Assembly (NCBI GenBank): GCA_947498025.1
Contig: CANMJR010000017.1
Span: 1-57,745, forward strand
From: Helicobacteraceae bacterium
Lineage (GTDB): Bacteria; Campylobacterota; Campylobacteria; Campylobacterales; Sulfurimonadaceae
Direction: 5' to 3'
Length of the DNA: 57,745 nt
Below, piece after piece: positions 8,335 through 16,498 of the stretch. The notes below the pieces were generated by a model. That model saw only the letters and a list, made by a program, of their open reading frames with translations. It was not told the origin of the DNA and did not search any database. Numbering within the stretch: position 1 is the stretch's first letter; the number at the start of each line of letters is the position of its first letter. A program made the translations under genes and the position numbers.

Positions 8335-10415
8335 AACTAAGTCGACTCAATTTTACAGTTTTATTGGTTGGAATGATTTCATCAGCAATATTAATTTACT
8401 TTTATATGCTGCAAAGAGATTTTACAAAAAAACACAGAGAGTTTCTAATCTCCATTAATAATTTTGAAAACACTCAATCTGACTTATCCTATATTTTTTT
8501 AGAAAATTCTTTATATGCCTACAACAATCAAGATCAAATTTCACTTGAGATTAAAAAGTTATTAGAAGAGTATGAAAACTTAAGAAAATCAATTATTTTG
8601 CTTAATAAGAATTATAAGCCCATTCAAGAGAACCTCATAAAGCTAAAACAAAAGTTAACTCTCGACCTAGAAAATATTGAAGAGTATTTAATGTTAAATG
8701 CCGGAATTAAGAATTCTCTCATCTTTTTAACGCGGCATGTAGATGATTCTGCCGCTTTGAATGGAAATAGCGATATATTTTTAAAAGCAAATCAGATTTT
8801 AAAACATTTTAATGATACAACAAAAATGCAAGATTTAGATTACATTACCAACCTGCACGTTTTAACAGTATCAGATTCACAAAGCACTGATACAATAAAT
8901 TTTATAAATACTTTTAACATGCATGCCAACTATCTTATTCAAAAATATCCATTATTTATAGAAACCACGCAAGCTGTTGCACACAGTGATATTCACGAAT
9001 TAATCAAAAAAGTTAGAGAGGATTTTTCAAATATTGCTTTAAATGATTTTAAAGCACTTGATATTTTCGCCTTGATTGTTTTTAGCGTATATATAGTCTC
9101 ACTTTTTACTATTGTTTCCCTTTTTGTCAAAAACTCTCATGAAAACAAAAAACTCCAAGAGACGAAAAAATCTCTTGAATACTCACTTACATATGACATG
9201 CTCACCGGCTTATACAATAGAAAAGCCCTTGAAGCCGAGCTGAGCCGGATAGATTTTCCGCATGTGCTTATTTTAGATATTAACGGATTTAAAGATATTA
9301 ATGATATCTACGGAAATGATGTCGGAGACACTCTTTTAAAAGATTTGGCAACTTTTTTAAAAAACAATGGTACCAACAGTGCTGACTTTAAAATTTATCG
9401 CCTTGGCGGAGATGAGTTTGCAATTTTATTTGATGATATCGATAAGGATGTCGCACTGGGCATAGCCATTGAGCTTGAAAAAAATATTTCAGAACATATC
9501 TTTGCTATTGACGGACTTCGGCTGAATCTCACAGTCAGCATTGCAAGCAATAATATAGCTCCGATTTTAGAAAATGCAGACTTGGCTCTTAAGCTGATTA
9601 AAAAAGAGCATAGAAAACATGTAATTGCCTATAAAGAGAGCCTGAATCTCAAAAAAAGCGTTCAAGAAAATTTGGACACTTTAAAGTTAATAAAAGATGC
9701 TATTTCAAATGACAGAATTGTTCCCTTCTTTCAACCAATCGTGAATTTACAAACAGCCAAAATAGAAAAATATGAAGCTTTGGTGAGATTAAAACTTCAT
9801 GATGGGACTTTTTTACCTCCGATAAAATTTTTAGACACTGCTAAAAAGACCTCTTACTATCATGAGATTACAAAAATCATGATTGAAAAAACAATAAAAG
9901 TAGCCGAACAGTTTCCAAAATACAGATTTAGTTTAAATATTTCAATGCAAGATATATTGGATCAAGAGATAACAGATATGCTGCTTCAGAGCCTGAGACT
10001 CAATCCTTTGATATCCTCAAGAATAGATATAGAGCTTTTAGAAGTAGAGCATTTAGAAGATTTAGAAAAGGTTCAAGAGTTTATAAAAGAGCTGCATAAA
10101 TTTGGCTCAAAAATTCTTATAGATGATTTTGGCTCAGGCTACTCAAACTTCTCGTACTTCTCAGATTTAGATATTGACATAGTAAAAATAGACGGTTCGA
10201 TTGTATGTGAGATAACCACAAACACTAGAAAACTTCACATGCTAAGAAGTATTCGTAAATTCTCTAATGGAATGGATATGCAGAGTGTCGCTGAATTTGT
10301 TGAGACTAAAGAGATAGCCATACTTTTAAAAGAGATAGGCGTAGAGTACGGACAGGGATATTATTTTAGTAAACCGCTTCAAATGCCGTTAGATAGCGAT
10401 GATGTAATTATCTAA
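8331..10415 (+). CDS. Membrane GGDEF-EAL c-di-GMP protein
   Basis: A 694-residue protein with two membrane helices (about 8-27 and 243-265) flanking a helical periplasmic sensor region. It then has a GGDEF domain with an intact GGDEF at 359-363 and an EAL domain. EAL catalytic marks are present: FQPI (467-470), EAL (482-484), NIS near 536, ELLE (568-571), DDFGSG (598-603) and EYGQGYYFSKP near the end. The RxxD inhibitory site upstream of GGDEF is missing (SADF at 350-353). The phosphodiesterase half should be active; the cyclase half may be active or only bind GTP. The TTG start lies on the stop codon of the cytochrome c peroxidase gene, which suggests that peroxide or redox signals feed the sensor. 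Confidence 0.9.
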   Translation: MKLSRLNFTVLLVGMISSAILIYFYMLQRDFTKKHREFLISINNFENTQSDLSYIFLENSLYAYNNQDQISLEIKKLLEEYENLRKSIILLNKNYKPIQENLIKLKQKLTLDLENIEEYLMLNAGIKNSLIFLTRHVDDSAALNGNSDIFLKANQILKHFNDTTKMQDLDYITNLHVLTVSDSQSTDTINFINTFNMHANYLIQKYPLFIETTQAVAHSDIHELIKKVREDFSNIALNDFKALDIFALIVFSVYIVSLFTIVSLFVKNSHENKKLQETKKSLEYSLTYDMLTGLYNRKALEAELSRIDFPHVLILDINGFKDINDIYGNDVGDTLLKDLATFLKNNGTNSADFKIYRLGGDEFAILFDDIDKDVALGIAIELEKNISEHIFAIDGLRLNLTVSIASNNIAPILENADLALKLIKKEHRKHVIAYKESLNLKKSVQENLDTLKLIKDAISNDRIVPFFQPIVNLQTAKIEKYEALVRLKLHDGTFLPPIKFLDTAKKTSYYHEITKIMIEKTIKVAEQFPKYRFSLNISMQDILDQEITDMLLQSLRLNPLISSRIDIELLEVEHLEDLEKVQEFIKELHKFGSKILIDDFGSGYSNFSYFSDLDIDIVKIDGSIVCEITTNTRKLHMLRSIRKFSNGMDMQSVAEFVETKEIAILLKEIGVEYGQGYYFSKPLQMPLDSDDVII

Positions 10416-10422
10416 GCCCCTA

Positions 10423-11205
10423 TCAATAAAAAATTTTTCTCTTTATGAATAGAAATATTCCTAGAGCGGTAAGTATTGATATAATTATTAGGACTACAAA
10501 ATCTGTAGCATGTGGGTTTCCAGAAAAATAGAGCCCCTGCGTGTTTATGCCAAAAAAACCAACTACGATATTTATTGGTAAAAAAATAGCCGATATTACT
10601 GTAAGAAACAGCATTGTCTTTCTCATACTCTCATTTGCAATTATTGTGTAAAGGCTATATATATTGTCAAGTTTATCAATGTTCATAACGCAAAATCTAA
10701 AAACACGATTGAGGTGCTCTTCAATGTCCTCAAATCCTACCAGTAACTCGTTATCATGCATAATCACATCTGAACTTTTTATAAATTCCATATGAATTTT
10801 AGCAGCTTGCGATAAAAGCCTCTCCATTCTAACCATCTCTTTTTTAATGGTAAACCACTCCTTAATGGCATCTTTATTTTCATATATGCTCTCTTCAAGC
10901 TCCTCAATTAGCTCCACATAGTTCTCTATCTCTTCCATGGTTTTATCAACCAAAGTATCTAAAATATGGTAAAAAGATTTATAATTATCTATTTTTATAA
11001 ATCTTTCTTCATATCTATTAAAAGTAAAAATATTATTATCATTATCTATAATATAGGAATGGGATGTGACATTTAATTTATCCGAGTTTTTAGAAAAAAG
11101 TCTGTAAATCAGTAATTTATAATTCTTTTGTTGATAAAAAATAGATGGATGGTCACCATTATATATGTCTTCTTGATGTGGCTTTTCTAAAAATGACAAC
11201 TGCAT
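10423..11205 (-). CDS. CorA/ZntB-like divalent cation transporter
   Basis: A 260-residue protein with a charged, coiled N-terminal domain and two C-terminal membrane helices (about 199-217 and 234-254). The signature loop between them reads FFGINTQG. The GIN at 219-221 replaces the GMN of classical CorA magnesium channels and is seen in the ZntB branch. It is shorter than CorA (about 316 residues), mainly in the N-terminal domain. Magnesium, zinc or other divalent transport is possible; I cannot choose. It lies 21 nt downstream of the trkA gene in the same direction and may share its transcript. Confidence 0.75.
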   Translation of the reverse strand: MQLSFLEKPHQEDIYNGDHPSIFYQQKNYKLLIYRLFSKNSDKLNVTSHSYIIDNDNNIFTFNRYEERFIKIDNYKSFYHILDTLVDKTMEEIENYVELIEELEESIYENKDAIKEWFTIKKEMVRMERLLSQAAKIHMEFIKSSDVIMHDNELLVGFEDIEEHLNRVFRFCVMNIDKLDNIYSLYTIIANESMRKTMLFLTVISAIFLPINIVVGFFGINTQGLYFSGNPHATDFVVLIIISILTALGIFLFIKRKIFY

Positions 11206-11226
11206 TTTATTCCCTATTATTTACAA

Positions 11227-11874
11227 CTACACTTTCTTGCTAAGTGCCGCAACATGGCTACTGTTACCAAGCACAACAAGCAAATCGCCCTTTTCAAGAA
11301 TATCATCCTTCTCAAAGGATGTATGCCATTCGCCCTGATGTTTATAGGCAATTGGTTTTACCTCATACTCTTTCTCAAAACTAGAAGATAAAATGGAAGT
11401 CCCAACCCAAAAATTAGGAACTGTCATTTTTGCAATCTTCATGGTAATAGAGAGGTCGATTGTCTCATAATTCATATTTGCTACAATTTTTTTAACCAGC
11501 TTTTTAGCCGACTCCATCTCAGGATAAATAACTTTTGCGGCACCTAGTTTTGAGAGAATTTGACCATGTACGGGAGTAATAGCTTTGGCAATAATTGTTT
11601 CAATGCCAACTTCTTTGAGCGCCATAATAGTAAGAATGCTCGACTCAAGATGTTCTCCGATACTCACAATTGCAACTTCGGCATCTGCGATACCGGCTTC
11701 ACGCAACGCCTTTGCATCTGTCGAATCAAGCATAATAGCATCTTGAACGAATTCACTAATATTACGGATTTTATCCTCATCATTATCAATCGCAATCACT
11801 GTTTCACCCTGCTGGGCAAGCCCCTGAGCAACATGAAATCCAAATTTTCCTAATCCAATAACTACATATGTCAT
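11227..11874 (-). CDS. trkA: TrkA/KtrA-type potassium uptake regulatory subunit
   Basis: A 215-residue cytoplasmic RCK protein. The Rossmann glycine motif is IGLGKFG (6-12), followed by an acidic residue after the second strand (AIDND, 28-32), as expected for NAD(H)/ATP sensing. A TrkA-C domain fills residues about 135-215. One RCK-TrkA-C unit is the KtrA layout rather than the duplicated E. coli TrkA. It overlaps the membrane subunit gene by 4 nt, so the pair is a two-gene potassium system. Nucleotide-dependent gating is known for the family. Confidence 0.9.
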   Translation of the reverse strand: MTYVVIGLGKFGFHVAQGLAQQGETVIAIDNDEDKIRNISEFVQDAIMLDSTDAKALREAGIADAEVAIVSIGEHLESSILTIMALKEVGIETIIAKAITPVHGQILSKLGAAKVIYPEMESAKKLVKKIVANMNYETIDLSITMKIAKMTVPNFWVGTSILSSSFEKEYEVKPIAYKHQGEWHTSFEKDDILEKGDLLVVLGNSSHVAALSKKV

Positions 11875-13250
11875 ATAATAACCTTCCCTTCTGCATATTT
11901 AATACGGGTTTGCACCGCTTTTCCGACTATAACGATTGTAAAGGCAAAAACACCGATACGCCCCATCAACATCAACAAAATAATATTTAATTTTCCCAAG
12001 TCACTAAAAAGAGCACTGTAACTCAACACTCCGCCGTTTCCGGTAGAAACACCGACCGTACCAAATGCCGAGCAGGTCTCAAAAAGTGTACGAACAAAGT
12101 GAAGATGTTCACTCTCATTTAAAATAACCGTTGAAATAAGTACATAAAAAGATGCAACAAATATGACTGCATACGCTTTGTTAATTTGATACGGATTCAA
12201 ACTTCTACGAAAAATATGCGGATTATTTTGACCGCGAAGAGTAAACCAAACACCGATAATTGCAAGTGCAATGACGGTAGTTTTAATCCCTCCTGCAGTT
12301 CCTCCTGGGCTACCGCCCGTCATCATAAAAACAGTTCCAAAAAAGAGGTCAGAGTCGTTAAAGGTTGAGAAGTCAATACTGTTGAATCCTGCCGTACGGT
12401 AGTTTACAGAAGCAAACCATGCTGAGAGAAATTTTTCTGGCACACTCATGTTGCCGAGTGAGTTAGGATTATTCCACTCTAATGAGAGAATAATTGCCAT
12501 GGCAGCTACTATCATAATCCCCGATGTCCAGAGTACAATTTTAGTATGCGTAGAGAGACGGGTAAGCGATTTTCTGCGATAGTTGTAAAGCTCCAGCACA
12601 ACCAAATATCCCAATCCCCCGATAATAACAAGCAGTGGAATTGTTATGTTGATTATCAAATCTCCCCGATAATCCATAAAATTTGTACTAAAAAGCGAAA
12701 AACCGGCATTATTAAAAGCAGAGATGGAGTGAAAAAAGCCATACCACAACGCTTCTCCAAAGGACATATCAGCCCAAAATCGCAATGCGAGAATAAGAGT
12801 TCCAATGAGTTCAATAATGATAATACTTGCAAAGACTATTTTTAAAAAACGAAAAATTCCGCTCATTCCCGGATAGTTAAGCGACTCCTTAAGAATCAAA
12901 CGGTCACGATAAGTAAGTCTTTTGCCTCGCATTACAGCCATAAATGTAACTGCCGTCATATAACCGATACCGCCGATTTGAATGAGCATAAGAATAACAC
13001 TATGTCCAAAAGTTGTAAAATCAAGAGGAGTGTCTTTGACAATTAATCCCGTCACACAAACCGCTGAAGTGGCTGTAAAGATGGCATCTACAAATCGTAA
13101 ATCACCATTGTGTGCAAACGGTAACATGAGTAGCATTGCACCAACAAAGACGAGAGTAACAAAACTTATAAAAATTATTTTGACATCTTCTGTTTGCAGA
13201 TTAAGTTCCTTATAATAGCAGATTGAACGAATGAAAACGAAATGATACAT
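11871..13250 (-). CDS. trkH: TrkH/KtrB-type potassium channel subunit
   Basis: A 459-residue membrane protein with four pore repeats. Family filter-like segments are ATSAVCVTGLIV, NNAGFSLF, YRTAGFNSIDF and TCSAFGTVGVSTG, and the Gly-rich MTGGSPGGTAGGIKTT is diagnostic. It works with the adjacent TrkA-like subunit. The ATG at 13250 has no ribosome site. A good AAGGAA lies at 13206-13211, seven nt before an in-frame CTG at 13199-13197, so the true start may be non-standard and the product about 442 residues. A putative FNR-dependent promoter with a structured leader lies upstream (13333-13459). Confidence 0.92.
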   Translation of the reverse strand: MYHFVFIRSICYYKELNLQTEDVKIIFISFVTLVFVGAMLLMLPFAHNGDLRFVDAIFTATSAVCVTGLIVKDTPLDFTTFGHSVILMLIQIGGIGYMTAVTFMAVMRGKRLTYRDRLILKESLNYPGMSGIFRFLKIVFASIIIIELIGTLILALRFWADMSFGEALWYGFFHSISAFNNAGFSLFSTNFMDYRGDLIINITIPLLVIIGGLGYLVVLELYNYRRKSLTRLSTHTKIVLWTSGIMIVAAMAIILSLEWNNPNSLGNMSVPEKFLSAWFASVNYRTAGFNSIDFSTFNDSDLFFGTVFMMTGGSPGGTAGGIKTTVIALAIIGVWFTLRGQNNPHIFRRSLNPYQINKAYAVIFVASFYVLISTVILNESEHLHFVRTLFETCSAFGTVGVSTGNGGVLSYSALFSDLGKLNIILLMLMGRIGVFAFTIVIVGKAVQTRIKYAEGKVII

Positions 13251-13332
13251 CCGTTACACTTAAGTAATCATTTGAATTATTATTGTGTAAAATTTTACGA
13301 AAAAAAAGAATTTTAATTCAGGCAAAAAGAGC

Positions 13333-13410
13333 TAAGCCGTCAATAAAATTTGACTAAGCATTGCTTGAATTAGGGAGGCTCTCGGAAGGCTTTTTAACAT
13401 TGACGGCTTA
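13333..13410 (-). ncRNA. Candidate structured RNA or trkH leader with C/U-rich loop
   Basis: A perfect 12-bp inverted repeat, TAAGCCGTCAAT (13333-13344) and ATTGACGGCTTA (13399-13410), encloses a 54-nt loop. Read on the minus strand, the loop carries two C/U-rich stretches, CCTTCC and CCTCCC, within complement 13373-13390. It also has a small AAGCA-TGCTT hairpin (13356-13366). GCTCTTTTT follows the closing stem. An FNR-type box and a perfect TATAAT predict a start at about 13412, right at the stem. The element could be a free small RNA whose loops pair with Shine-Dalgarno sequences, or a 5' leader of trkH, whose ATG lies 83 nt beyond it. It matches no riboswitch I recognise. Confidence 0.5.
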
Positions 13411-13418
13411 TGAGTATT

Positions 13419-13459
13419 ATTATATAAAATTTTAAAATATTTTTCTTGATTTATATCAA
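13419..13459 (-). promoter_or_regulatory. FNR/DNR-type box with consensus -10 on the minus strand
   Basis: TTGATTTATATCAA at 13446-13459 is a second perfect TTGAT-N4-ATCAA site. On the minus strand a perfect TATAAT lies at 13424-13419. The predicted start near 13412 puts the box centre at about -40.5 to -41.5, the class II activator position. The transcript would begin at the inverted repeat of the structured element and could continue into trkH-trkA. Confidence 0.65.
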
Positions 13460-13465
13460 AAACTC

Positions 13466-14137
13466 TTATCTTATCCCTATATTTAGGGTAGAAAGTTTTA
13501 TTTTTGAAGCATCAAAACCTAATGATTTAGGTAACTCTTTTATAAATCTTAATTGCGGCATGTAGGGTTGTATAAAATATCTATTTTTGTACTCTTTTTT
13601 TTCTAAAAAATCTATCATTTCGTTAATATTTTCATAGCTTAAAAGTTCACTATGATAAGTCGTGCGAACTTCAAACTCTACTGGGGAGCCCAGCAACAAA
13701 TCGAGTGACTCTTCAAATTTACTGTAAAGTTTTGAGTGCGTTATTTCTAAAAACTTAAACTCTGTAGATTTAAAATCGAGTGCTACAAAATCAAGATATT
13801 GTAAAAGTGCATGTATAACTTCAGGCTTTGAGCCGTTTGTGTCAAGTTTGATTTTAAATCCCATTGATTTTATTTTTTGTGAAAGTTCCAAAATTTCTGG
13901 ATAGAGAGTAGGCTCTCCTCCGCAAAAAACTACACCTTCTAGTTTTCCCTTTCTAGTTTGTAGAAAAGTCAACACTTCTTCAATGCTTAAGCGCTTCTGG
14001 CTCTCATAAACCAAATCTAAGTTATGGCAATAAGAACAGAGCATGTTGCATCCGCTAAACCAAATAATACAGGCAACCGTATCCGGAAAATCTTGCAGAG
14101 TAAAAGGTGTAATATCACAAATATTGTAGTTATGCAT
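13466..14137 (-). CDS. nrdG: Anaerobic ribonucleotide reductase activase NrdG
   Basis: A 223-residue radical SAM enzyme from the chosen ATG. The cluster motif C-x3-C-x2-C is CNMLCSYC (Cys30, 34, 37 from this start), and FCGGEPTLYPE follows. It makes the glycyl radical on NrdD by cleaving S-adenosylmethionine. An earlier in-frame ATG at 14176 would overlap nrdD by 47 nt; the start at 14137 gives an 8-nt overlap and begins just before the family's conserved PFTLQDFP. Its target glycine here is probably on the separate peptide encoded at 16211-16354. The 3' end is 7 nt from an FNR-type box. Confidence 0.9.
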   Translation of the reverse strand: MHNYNICDITPFTLQDFPDTVACIIWFSGCNMLCSYCHNLDLVYESQKRLSIEEVLTFLQTRKGKLEGVVFCGGEPTLYPEILELSQKIKSMGFKIKLDTNGSKPEVIHALLQYLDFVALDFKSTEFKFLEITHSKLYSKFEESLDLLLGSPVEFEVRTTYHSELLSYENINEMIDFLEKKEYKNRYFIQPYMPQLRFIKELPKSLGFDASKIKLSTLNIGIR

Positions 14138-16214
14138 TATCTTCATCACACTTTGGGCAGAACTCATGCTCGCCATGCAGATAGCCGTGAATCGGACATA
14201 TGGAAAAGAGCGGAGTGACTGTAATATAGGGCAATCTATAATTTTCTATCACTGTTTTTACAAACTTCTTTGTCGCTTGTATGCTCGATATTTTTTCGCT
14301 CATGTAGAGATGTAAAACTGTTCCTCCCGTGTATTTGCACTGCAAATCATCTTGCAAGTCAAGCGCTTCAAAAGGGTCGGTTGTGTAGTTTACCGGTATC
14401 TGGGATGAATTTGTATAGTAAATATTTTGATCAAATCCTGCTTGAATAATATCTGAATATCTTTTTTTGTCCTCTTTTGCAAAACGGTAGGTCGTTCCCT
14501 CCGCCGGAGTAGCTTCAAGGTTGTAAAGGTTTCCGCTTTTTTCCTGATAGGAGATGATTTTTTCTCTCATAAAATCCAAGATTTCACCTGCAAATGTGAT
14601 GCCGCTTTGCGTTGTAATATCGTCCATGTCGTCGCTGAAATTTCTTATCATCTCATTTATTCCATTGACACCGATGGTTGAAAAGTGGTTGTTGAAATGG
14701 TGAAGATAGCGTTTTGTGTAGGGATAAAGCCCTTTATGAAAGAGCTCATTCACTACAACTCTCTTTTTCTCCAAAGTTGAGTAAGAGAGTTCCATAAGCT
14801 CTTCAATCCTTGCAAAAAGTGCTGTTTTGTCACCTTTATAGAGATAGCCAAGCCTTGCCATGTTGAGCGTCACAACTCCGATGCTTCCCGTCATCTCTGC
14901 ACTGCCGAAAAGCCCGCCACCGCGCTTGAGCAACTCTCTTAAATCTAACTGCAACCTGCAACACATGCTTCGCACATGCCCCGGCTTGTAAGCATGCGGA
15001 TTTTCACACAGATTACCATCGGCATCTCTTGTGTATTGACTCCCTATAAAATTCTGAAAATAGGCACTTCCTATTTTTGCCGTGTTTTCAAATAAAATAT
15101 CCGTATTTTCTCCATCAAAGTCAAACTCCTCAGTTATATTTACAGTCGGAATCGGAAAGGTAAAAGGCTGACCGCTTGCATCTCCCTCTGTTAGAATCTC
15201 AAAAAAGGCTTTATTAATCTGTTTCATTTCATGATAAAAATGTTTGTAGGTTAAATCGGTTAATGAGGTAACTTTCTCATCTCTCTTTTTTGCAGCTTCC
15301 AGCAGCTCTTCGTCATTTATTCCATGTAAAAGATGTTTTTGATTTTTTGTCGGGATCTGCTCTTTTAAATCGCTCGGCACTGTCCAATCAATCGTTACAT
15401 TCGTAAATGGACTTTGTCCCCATCTTGAGGGAACATTCAGGTTGTAAACAAAACCTTTGAGCGCTTTTTTTATCTCATCTTCGCTCAGCTTATCTTTAAA
15501 CAGATAGGGTGCAAGATAGGTGTCAAAACTGCTGAACGCTTGCGCTCCCGCCCACTCACTCTGCAGAATTCCCAAAAAGTTTACCATCTGCCCTAACGCT
15601 TCTCTAAAATGGCTTGGTGCAGTACTCTCAACTCTTCCTCGCACTCCGTTGAAACCCTCATCAAGAAGAACTCGCAAACTCCATCCGGCACAATACCCGC
15701 TTAAATTGTCAAGGTCATGGATGTGAATATCGCCGTTTCTATGGGCGTAACCTTCATCGCTTGAATAGACCTTGTCCAACCAGTAGTTTGCAACAACTTT
15801 TCCTGCAAGGTTATTTACAAGTCCTGCATTTGAGTAGCTGATATTTGCATTTGCGTTTATCCTCCAATCCTCTTTGTGGATGTACTCTTCAACACTTTGA
15901 GTAGAATTTATAAAGGTAGTAGAATTTAGGTTGCCGCAGAATTCCTCTCTTTGAAGTTTATGCAAGAATCTGTAGGTGATAAAAGATTTCATCACATTGA
16001 AGTGCCCGAATTTAAAGAGCTCCTTCTCTATGATGTCCTGCACCAACTCAACTTCAACTTTTTCAAGCTTTGAAATATATTCGATTGTATTTAGAAAAAC
16101 ATTCTCATCATAAAGTTCATTCACGCTTTCATACGCTTTTTTTATGGCATCTTCAATTTTATAGGAGTAAAAATTCTCCTGTGAACCGTCTCTTTTTAAA
16201 ATCAGAAAATTCAT
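14130..16214 (-). CDS. nrdD: Anaerobic ribonucleoside-triphosphate reductase NrdD lacking its glycyl-radical tail
   Basis: A 694-residue class III reductase body that makes deoxyribonucleotides without oxygen. An ATP-cone occupies about residues 3-90. The barrel has candidate catalytic cysteines in GYCAGW (Cys175) and SMCCRLQ (Cys418/419). The C-terminal zinc finger reads CPIHG (Cys673) and CPKC (Cys686, Cys689). In ordinary NrdD a glycyl-radical domain follows this finger at once. Here the protein stops five residues after it, and no Arg-x-x-Gly-Tyr segment exists in the chain. That missing domain is encoded by the small gene directly upstream, joined by an ATGA overlap. NrdG follows with an 8-nt overlap. 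Confidence 0.93.
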   Translation of the reverse strand: MNFLILKRDGSQENFYSYKIEDAIKKAYESVNELYDENVFLNTIEYISKLEKVEVELVQDIIEKELFKFGHFNVMKSFITYRFLHKLQREEFCGNLNSTTFINSTQSVEEYIHKEDWRINANANISYSNAGLVNNLAGKVVANYWLDKVYSSDEGYAHRNGDIHIHDLDNLSGYCAGWSLRVLLDEGFNGVRGRVESTAPSHFREALGQMVNFLGILQSEWAGAQAFSSFDTYLAPYLFKDKLSEDEIKKALKGFVYNLNVPSRWGQSPFTNVTIDWTVPSDLKEQIPTKNQKHLLHGINDEELLEAAKKRDEKVTSLTDLTYKHFYHEMKQINKAFFEILTEGDASGQPFTFPIPTVNITEEFDFDGENTDILFENTAKIGSAYFQNFIGSQYTRDADGNLCENPHAYKPGHVRSMCCRLQLDLRELLKRGGGLFGSAEMTGSIGVVTLNMARLGYLYKGDKTALFARIEELMELSYSTLEKKRVVVNELFHKGLYPYTKRYLHHFNNHFSTIGVNGINEMIRNFSDDMDDITTQSGITFAGEILDFMREKIISYQEKSGNLYNLEATPAEGTTYRFAKEDKKRYSDIIQAGFDQNIYYTNSSQIPVNYTTDPFEALDLQDDLQCKYTGGTVLHLYMSEKISSIQATKKFVKTVIENYRLPYITVTPLFSICPIHGYLHGEHEFCPKCDEDNA

Positions 16215-16354
16215 TTATCGGCCGTTTTTTGTTCTAAAAAATATTTTCTCTCCCTATGTTCACCTAGTTTGCCGATGTTAAAACTCTCTATTGGTCTATG
16301 GTAGCCCATCACTCTTGTATAAATAATGCATCTTGTTCTATTTTCTGTTTTCAT
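16211..16354 (-). CDS. Detached glycyl-radical domain of anaerobic ribonucleotide reductase
   Basis: A 47-residue protein, ATG at 16354-16352, TGA at 16213-16211. Residues 12-32 contain YTRVMGYHRPIESFNIGK, the glycyl-radical signature of class III reductases. Gly17 is the expected radical site, followed by the usual Tyr, Arg-Pro, an Asn, and an Arg/Glu-rich tail (GEHRERKYF). A good AGAAGGA ribosome site lies 7 nt upstream. The stop overlaps the nrdD start as ATGA, which implies coupled translation and roughly equal amounts. The order is permuted: the piece that normally ends NrdD is encoded before it. It should assemble with NrdD like a radical cofactor subunit and be activated by NrdG, by analogy to GrcA/YfiD for pyruvate formate-lyase. 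Confidence 0.85.
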   Translation of the reverse strand: MKTENRTRCIIYTRVMGYHRPIESFNIGKLGEHRERKYFLEQKTADK

Positions 16355-16371
16355 AATTTAATCCTTCTAAT

Positions 16372-16389
16372 TACTACTAAAAAGTAGTA
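16372..16389. promoter_or_regulatory. Palindromic operator 1, nrd/Rrf2 divergent region
   Basis: TACTACT-AAAA-AGTAGTA is a perfect 7-4-7 palindrome starting 18 bp upstream of the small glycyl-radical gene. The same pattern recurs at 16419-16436. Position and symmetry suit a homodimeric regulator such as the adjacent Rrf2 protein, which would repress by covering the nrd ribosome site or promoter. Confidence 0.6.
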
Positions 16390-16418
16390 TTTGAAATTTT
16401 AGACAAAAACAAATTATA

Positions 16419-16436
16419 TACGACTTAAGAGTAGTA
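16419..16436. promoter_or_regulatory. Palindromic operator 2, nrd/Rrf2 divergent region
   Basis: TACGACT-TAAG-AGTAGTA is a 7-4-7 palindrome with one mismatch, flanked on both sides by TATA so that symmetry extends over 26 bp. Its centre lies 47 bp from that of operator 1. It is about 60 bp upstream of the Rrf2 start and could control both the nrd operon and the regulator itself. Confidence 0.55.
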
Positions 16437-16498
16437 TATAATCTAACTTAAAAGAAATTACATGTAGAATGTCAAAAAATTATATTCGGATATATGAA

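Noticed and set aside
13310-13415. Structured element as a known RNA (SRP RNA, 6S RNA, c-di-AMP or cobalamin riboswitch)
   Set aside because: Length and conserved loops do not match any of these by eye.
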